Made by a program: the position numbers and the translations under genes. The notes under the pieces were generated by a model. It did no database searches and had not been told where the DNA came from. It saw only the letters and a list, made by a program, of their open reading frames with translations. Of a stretch of 13,619 nt of DNA, positions 6,546-13,619 are shown in pieces. This DNA is from Alectryocaccomicrobium faecavium (GTDB lineage Bacteria; Bacillota; Clostridia; Christensenellales; Aristaeellaceae). The DNA lies in contig DVOT01000197.1 in the NCBI GenBank assembly GCA_018713425.1, positions 1 through 13,619 on the forward strand. Direction: 5' to 3'. Numbering within the stretch: position 1 is the stretch's first letter; each line of letters opens with the position of its first letter.

Positions 6546-7256
6546 ATGCGGATAGCGATCGTTGACGATGAGCGTCAGGATTGCGCCACGCTGAGCGAAA
6601 TGTTGGCGGAACGCCTTTCACAGACAGCTTTTATCGACGTATACGATTCGGGCAATCATTTTCTGGATTCGGAAGTTCACTATGACCTGGTCTTTCTGGA
6701 TATCGTCATGGATGGGCTGGACGGGATTGAGACCGCACGCCGCCTGCGGGAATGGGACATGGGCTGTCTGATCGTTTTTTTGACGAGTTCGAGCGAATAT
6801 GCGTGGGATGCCTTCCCGGTACATCCATTTGACTATCTGCTCAAACCCATAGACAAGGCGCGACTGGCGCGGGTGCTGGACGAGGCCGAACGTGCCGTGC
6901 AGCGCAGGGAACGGACGCTCTCGCTCAAGGTTGGGCGACAGGTGGAATTGGTGAATGTTTCTGCGGTGAGCTATGTCAACGCCCGGGATCACTATGTGTA
7001 TGTTGGCCTGACGGATGGTCGGGAGATAAAATGCTACATGCCCTTTGGGGAAATCCAGACGATGCTGGGAGAAGAGGTGCGCTTTCTGGCCTGTAACCGG
7101 GGCGTGCTGATCAACATGGATGAAGTGCGCTCCTTTGACGGGAAGTGTTTTGTTATGAACGGCGCTCAGCGTTTTCCCATACGGCTTAGCGAGAAGATGC
7201 CGATCAGAGAACGCTTCTATCAGTATATATTCCGCAAGACGCGGGGAGTGGAATGA
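6546..7256 (+). CDS. LytTR-family response regulator (AgrA/LytR type)
   Basis: DNA-binding transcription regulator of a two-component system. The product is 236 residues. The N-terminal receiver domain (about 1-118) has the acidic pocket Asp7-Asp8, the phosphorylation site Asp52 in LVFLDIVMDGLDG, the switch Thr80 and the conserved Lys100 in YLLKPID. The C-terminal LytTR domain (about 125-232) shows the family pattern: basic start LSLKVGRQVELV, then VSYVNARDHYVYV, FGEIQTML, and FLACNRGVLINMDEV. ATG 6546 is chosen because GGAGGAGAGG (6531-6540) stands just before it and the receiver domain then begins at once with MRIAIVDDE. The frame is open further upstream but without family resemblance. One base separates its stop from the kinase start, so the two are surely cotranscribed. 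Such regulators usually control peptide-signalled surface, secretion or bacteriocin genes. Confidence 0.94.
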   Translation: MRIAIVDDERQDCATLSEMLAERLSQTAFIDVYDSGNHFLDSEVHYDLVFLDIVMDGLDGIETARRLREWDMGCLIVFLTSSSEYAWDAFPVHPFDYLLKPIDKARLARVLDEAERAVQRRERTLSLKVGRQVELVNVSAVSYVNARDHYVYVGLTDGREIKCYMPFGEIQTMLGEEVRFLACNRGVLINMDEVRSFDGKCFVMNGAQRFPIRLSEKMPIRERFYQYIFRKTRGVE

Positions 7257-7257
7257 G

Positions 7258-8589
7258 ATGGGTTGGAATGCATGGGGCAGGTATTTTGTGGAGCTGCTGC
7301 TTTGTCTGCCAGCAGGATTTCTATGTCTAGCTCCGGTAAAAGGGCGGCTGCGCGTAAGTATGGGTACGTTTCTCTGGGCAGCAGTCGGGTCAATTACGGC
7401 GTTTGCCGCAGTGGGTGCGCTGGTGATTATGCTCACTGGCTGGCCGGAGAACGCGCTGTTGGTTCCGGGATTGTTGTTGTTTTTCTGGTTGTATTGTCGC
7501 TTGACAGAGGTGGAACCTCTCCCGGCGGTGTTTATTTTTCTGCTGGCTGCGGCGGTGATGGGGTTTTGCGCAGTCATTACGGATGTGTTGATGGCCCAGG
7601 TGGAGGTAGCCAATCCAGGCACAGTGCCTACGCTGATCGCAGCGGGATTGCAACTGGCATTGGGGATGTTGACGGCGGCGCTGATGTGGCCGCTCATGGC
7701 CAGTCGGGTAGGCTGGCTGGTGGAACACTTCATGCAGGCGAGCGTGTGGCGAATCGTATGGGTATTGCCCCTGGCGCATATGCTGCTGTTTATCGCGATG
7801 ATGCCGGAAGACTACCATACGATATTGGTCAACCGGGTACAACCGCTGGGCGCGATTATTTTGGTGTTTCTGTTGGGGTTGATGGCGTTTCTCATCGAGC
7901 TGTTTTACCGAATTGCGCGCTCGATAACGGACAGCGCGGCGCTGCGGGAGGAAAACCACTTTCTGGCCGCGCAGGCGAGCCAGTACGCTTTGCTAAGCGG
8001 CTATATTCGGGAGACGCGCAGGCTGCGGCACGATTTTCGCCAGCACCTGCGGGTGCTTAGCGGGCTGGCGGCCAAGGGCGATGCGGCGGCGTTGACGGCG
8101 TATCTGAAGGAAGTGGGCGGAGAGGAGCACGAGGAAATCCGGTTTGTCTTTGCCAATCCGTCGCTGAACGCGCTGGCGGGGTACTACGACGCGTTGGCGC
8201 GGGAGCGGGGCGTGGCGCTGGATTGGCGGGTATCGCTGCCGGAGGAACTGAACATTCCGGACGCGGAACTGTGCGTGCTGCTGGGGAACCTCGTGGAAAA
8301 CGCGCTGGACGGGGCGCTGACCCTGCCGGAAGGGAAACGCGGCGCGAAGGTGATCTGCCGCATGAGCGGCGACTTGCTGTGCGTGATTGTGGAAAACGGT
8401 TACGACGGCCAGGTGCGCCGGAAAAAGGACGGCTTCGCGTCCACCAAGCATTCGGGGGAAAGCTACGGCCTGGAGTCGGCGAGGGCGACCGTCGCCCGCC
8501 ATCATGGGTTCTTGACAGTAGATGCTGAGGAAGATATTTTTCGCGTCAGCCTGTTGATGAATCTATCTGCGAATGCGGAAGGCGGGTAA
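7258..8589 (+). CDS. AgrC-like membrane sensor histidine kinase (GHKL type)
   Basis: Sensor kinase partner of the preceding LytTR regulator. The product is 443 residues. Residues 1-220 are strongly hydrophobic with about six or seven membrane spans (for example 37-60, 88-112, 122-146, 165-182, 197-217) and no large external domain, as in AgrC/HPK10 kinases that sense peptides or lipophilic signals. A coiled linker follows, with the phospho-accepting His258 in RRLRHDFRQHL. The ATP-binding GHKL domain has the N-box LLGNLVENALDGA (Asn348) and a glycine-rich lid near SGESYGLESA (399-408). All catalytic parts look intact. The start ATG 7258 is preceded by GGGGAGTGG at the end of the regulator gene. 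No AgrB-type protease or obvious signal peptide gene is in the window, so the ligand is unknown. Confidence 0.92.
   Translation: MGWNAWGRYFVELLLCLPAGFLCLAPVKGRLRVSMGTFLWAAVGSITAFAAVGALVIMLTGWPENALLVPGLLLFFWLYCRLTEVEPLPAVFIFLLAAAVMGFCAVITDVLMAQVEVANPGTVPTLIAAGLQLALGMLTAALMWPLMASRVGWLVEHFMQASVWRIVWVLPLAHMLLFIAMMPEDYHTILVNRVQPLGAIILVFLLGLMAFLIELFYRIARSITDSAALREENHFLAAQASQYALLSGYIRETRRLRHDFRQHLRVLSGLAAKGDAAALTAYLKEVGGEEHEEIRFVFANPSLNALAGYYDALARERGVALDWRVSLPEELNIPDAELCVLLGNLVENALDGALTLPEGKRGAKVICRMSGDLLCVIVENGYDGQVRRKKDGFASTKHSGESYGLESARATVARHHGFLTVDAEEDIFRVSLLMNLSANAEGG
8512..8540 (+). promoter_or_regulatory. Weak candidate promoter for the giant surface protein
   Basis: TTGACA (8512-8517) and TATTTT (8535-8540) are 17 bases apart near the end of the kinase gene. 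The -35 box is perfect but the -10 box matches only four of six positions. Read-through from the two-component operon is equally possible, since no terminator is visible between 8589 and 8650. Confidence 0.25.
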
Positions 8590-8649
8590 ACGGACAGATT
8601 TTCGCGATTTAGAGTATATATGGAACAAAGAAAGTTTAGGAGGAATCAT

Positions 8650-11600
8650 ATGAGCGCCCTTTCGGTCAAGAAATGGTTGTGCGTGATGCTGTGCGTATGT
8701 CTGCTGTTCAGTTTGGCGACGCCGTCGGTGTTGTCGGAAGAATCGCCGGCGGTAAACGCGGCGTCGGAAACGGCGGCGCAACCCGCGCCAACCGTAACGG
8801 CGGAGCTCACGGCGGAACCCACGGCGGAACCCACGTCGGAACCCACGGCGGAACCGGCGGCGGAACCGGCAACCGAACCGGCGGCGGAGCCTGCGCCCAC
8901 CGCGACTGCGGAGCCTGCGCCCACCGTAACGGCGGAGCCCGCGCCAACCGTAACGGCGGAGCCTGCGCCCACTGCAACGGCGGAGCCTGCGCCGACCGCG
9001 ACAGCGGAGCCTGCGCCCACCGCGACGGCGGAGCCTGCACCCACCGCGACGGCCGAGCCGACGGCCGAGCCGACTGCGGAACCCACCGCTGAACCGACCG
9101 CGGAACCCACCGCCGAACCTACGGCCGAACCAGAACGGACCATCGTCGGCTTTGAACCGACGACGTATGTCCTGACGGCGGAATACGGCGCGGCGCTGGA
9201 AGAACTGGGCCTGCCCGCGGAGGTCACGGCGCTTTTGAGCGACGGAACCAGCGCGCAGCTGGCGGTGACCTGGACCTGCGCCGGCGACGGGCTGGGCGGC
9301 ACGGCGTACATCCCCGAGCACGAGAACCCGCTGGAGGCGGCGTATACCTTCCAGGCGGCGCTGGCGGACGGCTCCGCCTGCCCCGTGGCGCCGCCCACGG
9401 CCACGGTGACCTACGCCATGCCGCCGCTCATGCTCATGGCCAATGGCGAGGTGCAGACCGGTATGGCTGATACTTGTCCGTATAAGGGATTTAGTGGCCC
9501 ATTAACCTGGGAAATGGTGGAGGGCGAATACCTGACGATCATGGTTTCCAGCCCCAATACGTTGTATCTGGAGGGAGAAGATAACCGCTTTTCCGGGATG
9601 GAGCTGACGATCAATGTGGAAAATGGTGGAAGATTAATTGTTGAAGAAGACATTTCGTGTCCGTTTGTGATCAATAACTACGGTAGGGTGTCGGTGATGG
9701 CTGGTGCAACCGCTACAGTCAATAATGTGGGCCAGTACAGCCAGATCAGTTCTTCGGGCAATCTGACGCTCACGGGCGGAACGTGCAACGGGCGTGTAGC
9801 TTGCGAGGCAGGCCATCTGGAGGCGCAAGGCATCACTTTTTCCGACCAAGCTCCATGCCTTATCACTCGCGATACGGCCAATCTTGACGGTTCAACCTTT
9901 TATGCATATCTTGAGATATGCGAAGGCGCAACCGTTGACGGCGATTTTTCGATGGGATCATCTACTTGTCAGTTAGCCGGCACAGTGAATGGCACGATCC
10001 ATATCAACAGTAGTGAATGCATGGTCTATCTGGAAAGCGTAAATGCAGCGTGCACGCTGCGGGCAAATCACAAGTTCGTGTTGGGAACAGCAGGATTTGC
10101 GAGTAAGCCTGAAAACGTAACGATACAGTTGACGCAAACAGCGGTACGTGAGATGATTGAAAATGAGTACACGGCGGCTTGGCTTCGCGAAGCCATCGTC
10201 TACCATTATGCGCAGACGTATCCCATGCCGCTCAGCGTCCAGGTACAGCTTGAAGGCTTTGCACCCGGAGTTGGTGAAAATAGCAGTATATTTGGGATCA
10301 ATGCATTGCGCGTTGTGCAGGCGACCCCGGCTGAGGGGGATACTGACCGGCTGGCCGGAGAAGGTATAACGCTGTTGCTCACTGTCGAGCTGTGGGGAGC
10401 AAATGCCGATCTCTATGAATTTGTGGGCGGCGTGGATCAAATGGAAGCGCGCCTGTGGGTGACCGTGGAGAAAATGCCGATGACGGTCACGGCGTGTTCC
10501 TTCGAGGCGGAATACAATGGCAGCGACAATTTCCAGAATGTCAAGCTGACGGACGCGACCCTGGCCTGCGAATACGATACGGACAGCCCCTACCTGACAG
10601 ACCCCATCGGAACGGGCCTTACCGCCAATGTGGATATCACGCCACAAAGAAACGATACGCTGAATGTCCAGTGGGAGGATGGTAAACCCGCTGCCAATGA
10701 GAAGCTATACGCATGGTTTGCGAAGGATTATGTGAGCTTCACGGCTACGGCCGAGGACGGAAACAACTACAACATCCGGCCGGTATTTGACGAGACGCGC
10801 CTGACCTATACCATTCTACCCAAGGCGGTGACGGTGTCCGGCGACATTCGCTTTACCACCGAAAGCCGCCCCGGCAGCGCGAAGGACGCGCTGGGGCAAA
10901 GCGGGCTGAGCTTTGACGGGTTCATCGGCGGCGATTCCTATGGGAGCATCCGGGGCGCGCTTACCAGCCTGGAGTTGCTGGACGCGGAGGGCAACGATCT
11001 TACGCAGGCCGCGCCGGGCGTCTATCAGGTGGCCAGCATCACCTCCGTGGGCAGCAATTACTGCTTCAAGCCCGATGACCTCACCGTGACGGTGCTCATG
11101 GTGGGCGACGGCTCCGTGACCATGGAAAGCTGGACCGAGGGCGAAACGCCCGCCGAGCCGGTGGCCGTTTCCGGCACGCATACCAAAATTGAACCGGAAA
11201 TCACCTACGCGGCGCAGGGCACGGATGCGGGCAACGACGCCCCGTGGAGCGACCAAAAGCCCACCGCACCGGGCGCGTATACCGTGCGCGCGGTGTGGCC
11301 CGAGCAGCTGGGCTACGACCGGCTGGTGCGCACCGCCAACTTCTCCATCGTGAGCAGCGTGGACTGGTCGGCCGTGCACTGGAACTACGACCCGCTTGAC
11401 CCCACCCGGACCACCATCACGCTGGAGGGTCTGCCGGACTATCTGGCGCAGAACGCCGACTATTCCAATAACACCGCGCTGTATCTGGACGATTCGGGAA
11501 AATACCAGACGGCCACGGTGGAATTTCCCAACTATCCGAACCTGACCGTGCCCGAGGAGATCAAGAGCATCGAATGGTATTGCAAAAAGGGCGGCAACTA

Positions 11601-13619
11601 CGGCACTTACACCCTGCGCCTGAAGGCCGTGAACTGCGTTGTGACCTTCACGCCCCGCACCGCCCAGCCAGGCCAGACCCTCAGCGCCGGCGCGAAGATC
11701 TACTCCAACCAGGAGATCTATATCGACGTGAGCGTGCCGGAGGGCTACGTGCTGGCGACCGTGGCGCTGACCAACGCGGATTTTACTGAGGTCGTCAGAA
11801 TCAGCGACGAGACACTCCGGCAGGAGGGTGAGCGCTACAAGCTGACTGCGCCCAACGATACCAACTCGCGTGACCTGAACGTGCTGGCCGTGGCGGTCCG
11901 GGAGGATGCCATGGAACTGACGCAGGGCAATCAGGTCGCGCTGACGTATTACAAAGCCTCCCCGGACGGCAAGCGCCCTGCGTACAGCGATGTGCTCGAA
12001 CTGACGGAGTATTTTGACGTCGATACGGATGCGGGATACTGGTTTACCAGCACCGGATACAACGACGGTCTCTATGCGTTGCGGGGTTCGCAGGTTACCT
12101 GGCTCTACGACTGGGTTTCCAGCGATGGCCGCGATTTCCAGCTGAACCAGGGAATCCCTTATGACAAGTGGACGCAGGGCAGCGCAGCCGCCGGCGGACC
12201 GCTGACCTCAGATACGCTCAAAGTGGTGCAGCGTCTGAGTACGCAGCCAGACTTCAACGGCACGGCATCCCTGCCGGTTGAAACGGCACAACCGGGCGAT
12301 ACCATTGCCGCCGTGCTGAAAAACTTCACGGACTACGACCGCGCCGACGTGCGCTGGCAGTGGCAGCGCAATCCGCTGGGCGTCTGGGAGGACATCCCGG
12401 GCGCGACGGAGATGACCTATACGGTCACGGAGGAGGATCAGGACTGCCGGCTGCGGCTGTGCTATAACGTAGGCATGGGTACGGACGTGCACGGCATGTT
12501 CACCAACGAGGTCACATGCGGCGAGGCCTGGACGTATAGTACGACCATATTCGCCGACCGCACCACCGTGGAAAAGGACGAACAGGCGACGCTGACCGTC
12601 ACCGTACGCCGCGACGACGGCGCGCCCGGAACCGGCATGGTGCAATGGTACATGAACGGCGCGGCCCTTGGAGAACCGGTGGCGATGACCGCGGGCGCGG
12701 TGCAGCTCAAGCTCCGGGGGGAGGAACTGGAACTCGGCCAATACACGGTGTATGCTATATTCCAGAGTAAATCCGGCGCGACGCTGCCCACAGACGAGGT
12801 GACGGTCACCGTCAGCAAGATCGACCTGTCCGACCTGCTTTATACCGATACGCCTATCGATACATCGGTATATTATCGCGGCGGCACCATCCCGCTGTGG
12901 CATACCATCACCGTGACCTACGATCAGGAGAACTGGCCGCAGGAACTGAGCTTCCCCGACTGCCTGACCGTTACCGCTTACTACAATGGCGCGGCGAATC
13001 AGGATAAGAAGAAGAATTATGTAACCGTTTCGTCTGATTCCATCGTCTATGGCGCAAACCGCCCCGCGCAATACGTGCTGAAGGTGGAAGTCAACAGCGA
13101 TCTGTATTGCGGCACGCTGACCACAGGCACGTTGACCGTCAAGGAAGCGCCCCTCACCGTCAAACCCAAAGACATCTATGCCATGCGGGGAGAAACCATC
13201 ACGCTAGGCCCGGAAATCATCGATGACGGGATCACCAGCTTTGGCTTGCATGGCAATGATAGTTGGAGCGTTTGGATCGAATACACGGTGACCGATTCGC
13301 AGGGCGAAGTTGTGGCTACCGGAACGTCAAGGGAGCCGCTTTCCGTCGAACTGCCGGTCGGGGAATACACGGTGAGCATTGATCCCCAAACTCCCTCCAC
13401 CAATCAAAACCAGGTTTACGGTAACCTGTATAACAAGGACAACAAACTGGAGCCCTATGTGATGCAGGGAATTTACGACGTTACGCTTCTCCCCGGCAAG
13501 CTGGTGATCACGGAGGAGCCGTATGTCAACCCCACCGCCGTATCCCGCAGCGGCGACTATCTGGACATCGATGTGGAAAATTGGAACCTGGATACCTGCC
13601 CCTATGCCGGATATGACTT
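8650..13619 (+). CDS. Giant exported multidomain surface protein (3' end outside window)
   Basis: One frame is open from ATG 8650 to the last base: 1656 complete codons without a stop. AGGAGGA (8638-8644) sits 6 bases before the ATG. In order: signal peptide (about 1-30, MSALSVKKWLCVMLCVC...); a Pro/Ala/Thr/Glu stalk (50-161); a Big-type Ig domain (about 165-258, with LPAEVTALLSDGTSAQLAVTW); a beta-helix-like segment with nine Cys (about 276-475); an MBG/YDG-like module from about 611; further such modules, for example around 822-900 with the KPTAPGAYTVRAVW signature; an Ig domain with WQWQRNPLGVWEDIPGA (about 1235); a Big_3-like domain with GTGMVQWYMNGAALGEP (about 1308-1371); and another MBG-like start at about 1500. 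I see no catalytic motif. The role is probably adhesion or cell-surface structure. The C-terminal anchor, if any, is outside the window. The gene lies 60 bases after the kinase gene on the same strand. Domain names are pattern recognition only. Confidence 0.9.
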   Translation, partial: MSALSVKKWLCVMLCVCLLFSLATPSVLSEESPAVNAASETAAQPAPTVTAELTAEPTAEPTSEPTAEPAAEPATEPAAEPAPTATAEPAPTVTAEPAPTVTAEPAPTATAEPAPTATAEPAPTATAEPAPTATAEPTAEPTAEPTAEPTAEPTAEPTAEPERTIVGFEPTTYVLTAEYGAALEELGLPAEVTALLSDGTSAQLAVTWTCAGDGLGGTAYIPEHENPLEAAYTFQAALADGSACPVAPPTATVTYAMPPLMLMANGEVQTGMADTCPYKGFSGPLTWEMVEGEYLTIMVSSPNTLYLEGEDNRFSGMELTINVENGGRLIVEEDISCPFVINNYGRVSVMAGATATVNNVGQYSQISSSGNLTLTGGTCNGRVACEAGHLEAQGITFSDQAPCLITRDTANLDGSTFYAYLEICEGATVDGDFSMGSSTCQLAGTVNGTIHINSSECMVYLESVNAACTLRANHKFVLGTAGFASKPENVTIQLTQTAVREMIENEYTAAWLREAIVYHYAQTYPMPLSVQVQLEGFAPGVGENSSIFGINALRVVQATPAEGDTDRLAGEGITLLLTVELWGANADLYEFVGGVDQMEARLWVTVEKMPMTVTACSFEAEYNGSDNFQNVKLTDATLACEYDTDSPYLTDPIGTGLTANVDITPQRNDTLNVQWEDGKPAANEKLYAWFAKDYVSFTATAEDGNNYNIRPVFDETRLTYTILPKAVTVSGDIRFTTESRPGSAKDALGQSGLSFDGFIGGDSYGSIRGALTSLELLDAEGNDLTQAAPGVYQVASITSVGSNYCFKPDDLTVTVLMVGDGSVTMESWTEGETPAEPVAVSGTHTKIEPEITYAAQGTDAGNDAPWSDQKPTAPGAYTVRAVWPEQLGYDRLVRTANFSIVSSVDWSAVHWNYDPLDPTRTTITLEGLPDYLAQNADYSNNTALYLDDSGKYQTATVEFPNYPNLTVPEEIKSIEWYCKKGGNYGTYTLRLKAVNCVVTFTPRTAQPGQTLSAGAKIYSNQEIYIDVSVPEGYVLATVALTNADFTEVVRISDETLRQEGERYKLTAPNDTNSRDLNVLAVAVREDAMELTQGNQVALTYYKASPDGKRPAYSDVLELTEYFDVDTDAGYWFTSTGYNDGLYALRGSQVTWLYDWVSSDGRDFQLNQGIPYDKWTQGSAAAGGPLTSDTLKVVQRLSTQPDFNGTASLPVETAQPGDTIAAVLKNFTDYDRADVRWQWQRNPLGVWEDIPGATEMTYTVTEEDQDCRLRLCYNVGMGTDVHGMFTNEVTCGEAWTYSTTIFADRTTVEKDEQATLTVTVRRDDGAPGTGMVQWYMNGAALGEPVAMTAGAVQLKLRGEELELGQYTVYAIFQSKSGATLPTDEVTVTVSKIDLSDLLYTDTPIDTSVYYRGGTIPLWHTITVTYDQENWPQELSFPDCLTVTAYYNGAANQDKKKNYVTVSSDSIVYGANRPAQYVLKVEVNSDLYCGTLTTGTLTVKEAPLTVKPKDIYAMRGETITLGPEIIDDGITSFGLHGNDSWSVWIEYTVTDSQGEVVATGTSREPLSVELPVGEYTVSIDPQTPSTNQNQVYGNLYNKDNKLEPYVMQGIYDVTLLPGKLVITEEPYVNPTAVSRSGDYLDIDVENWNLDTCPYAGYD
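8797..9132 (+). repeat. Tandem 12-bp and 24-bp coding repeats (TAEP / AEPAPT stalk)
   Basis: Three blocks lie end to end: one degenerate and six further 12-bp units (8797-8880, mostly Thr-Ala-Glu-Pro), seven 24-bp units (8881-9048, (A/T)AEPAPT(A/V)), then seven 12-bp units (9049-9132, TAEP). All units are whole codons, so gain or loss of copies keeps the frame. Copies differ mostly at third codon positions. The encoded rod has one Pro every four residues and one acidic residue per four, with the look of an extended, possibly glycosylated spacer. Confidence 0.95.

Noticed and set aside
6618..7733. 371-codon minus-strand frame across the regulator and kinase genes
   Set aside because: Both plus-strand genes have complete, recognisable domains; the opposite frame has none.
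8590..8649. TATATA at 8615-8620 as a -10 box for the giant protein
   Set aside because: Only CGGACA lies at a suitable distance (18 bases) and the match is poor at both boxes; I kept only the slightly better candidate at 8512-8540, with low confidence.
8563..9404. Two overlapping 252-codon frames on the minus strand, giving GSAVGSAV-like and Arg/Gly-rich repeats
   Set aside because: They are only the complement of the stalk repeats of the plus-strand protein, where tandem GC-rich units keep several frames open. No start signals, and the plus strand has a clear signal peptide and ribosome binding site.
9460..10440. GC-poor segment as an inserted mobile element
   Set aside because: The reading frame continues through without a break, and there are no terminal inverted repeats, target duplications or transposase; module exchange explains it better.

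Overview
The window reads as chromosomal DNA from a fairly GC-rich Bacillota, probably a Clostridia-type anaerobe. This is inference from several signs: the tilS-hpt-ftsH gene order, strong GGAGG-type ribosome binding sites, sigma-A promoters with extended -10 elements, a LytTR/AgrC-type two-component pair, and a very large exported protein built of Ig-like and MBG-like modules. No sequence search was possible, so the taxonomic placement is tentative.

Left part (1-6048): the 3' end of an unrecognised plus-strand gene (1-552) converges on a minus-strand operon. The two are separated by a strong hairpin that can terminate from both sides (572-613). The minus-strand operon reads, from its promoter near 6021-6048: a secreted alpha/beta hydrolase with an N-terminal DUF3887-like region, tilS (tRNA-Ile lysidine synthase), hpt (hypoxanthine phosphoribosyltransferase) and ftsH (membrane AAA+ zinc protease). 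The first three genes overlap each other, which suggests translational coupling. ftsH has its own near-consensus promoter just after hpt and starts at a TTG codon.

Middle (6049-6545): a perfectly spaced sigma-A promoter, a leader of about 110 nt that can fold, a tRNA-Val(CAC) with encoded CCA, and an intrinsic terminator. These are followed by a regulatory stretch with two matching 13-bp palindromes 22 bp apart and a possible extended -10 promoter.

Right part (6546-13619): a LytTR-family response regulator and an AgrC-like membrane histidine kinase, one base apart. Sixty bases further on begins one uninterrupted reading frame that runs off the window end (8650 to 13619, at least 1656 codons). 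It encodes an exported protein with a signal peptide, a 112-residue Pro/Ala/Thr/Glu stalk made of tandem 12-bp and 24-bp units, a Big-type Ig domain, a cysteine-bearing segment that looks like a beta-helix, and many Ig/MBG-like modules. The layout suggests that the two-component system controls this surface protein, but nothing in the sequence proves it. The DNA of the beta-helix segment is clearly poorer in GC than the DNA on either side, so the protein gene looks mosaic.

The most interesting parts are the giant surface protein (stalk, cysteine ladder, GC mosaic) and the paired palindromes in front of its neighbouring regulator. I saw no CRISPR array, insertion sequence, phage gene or classical defence gene.
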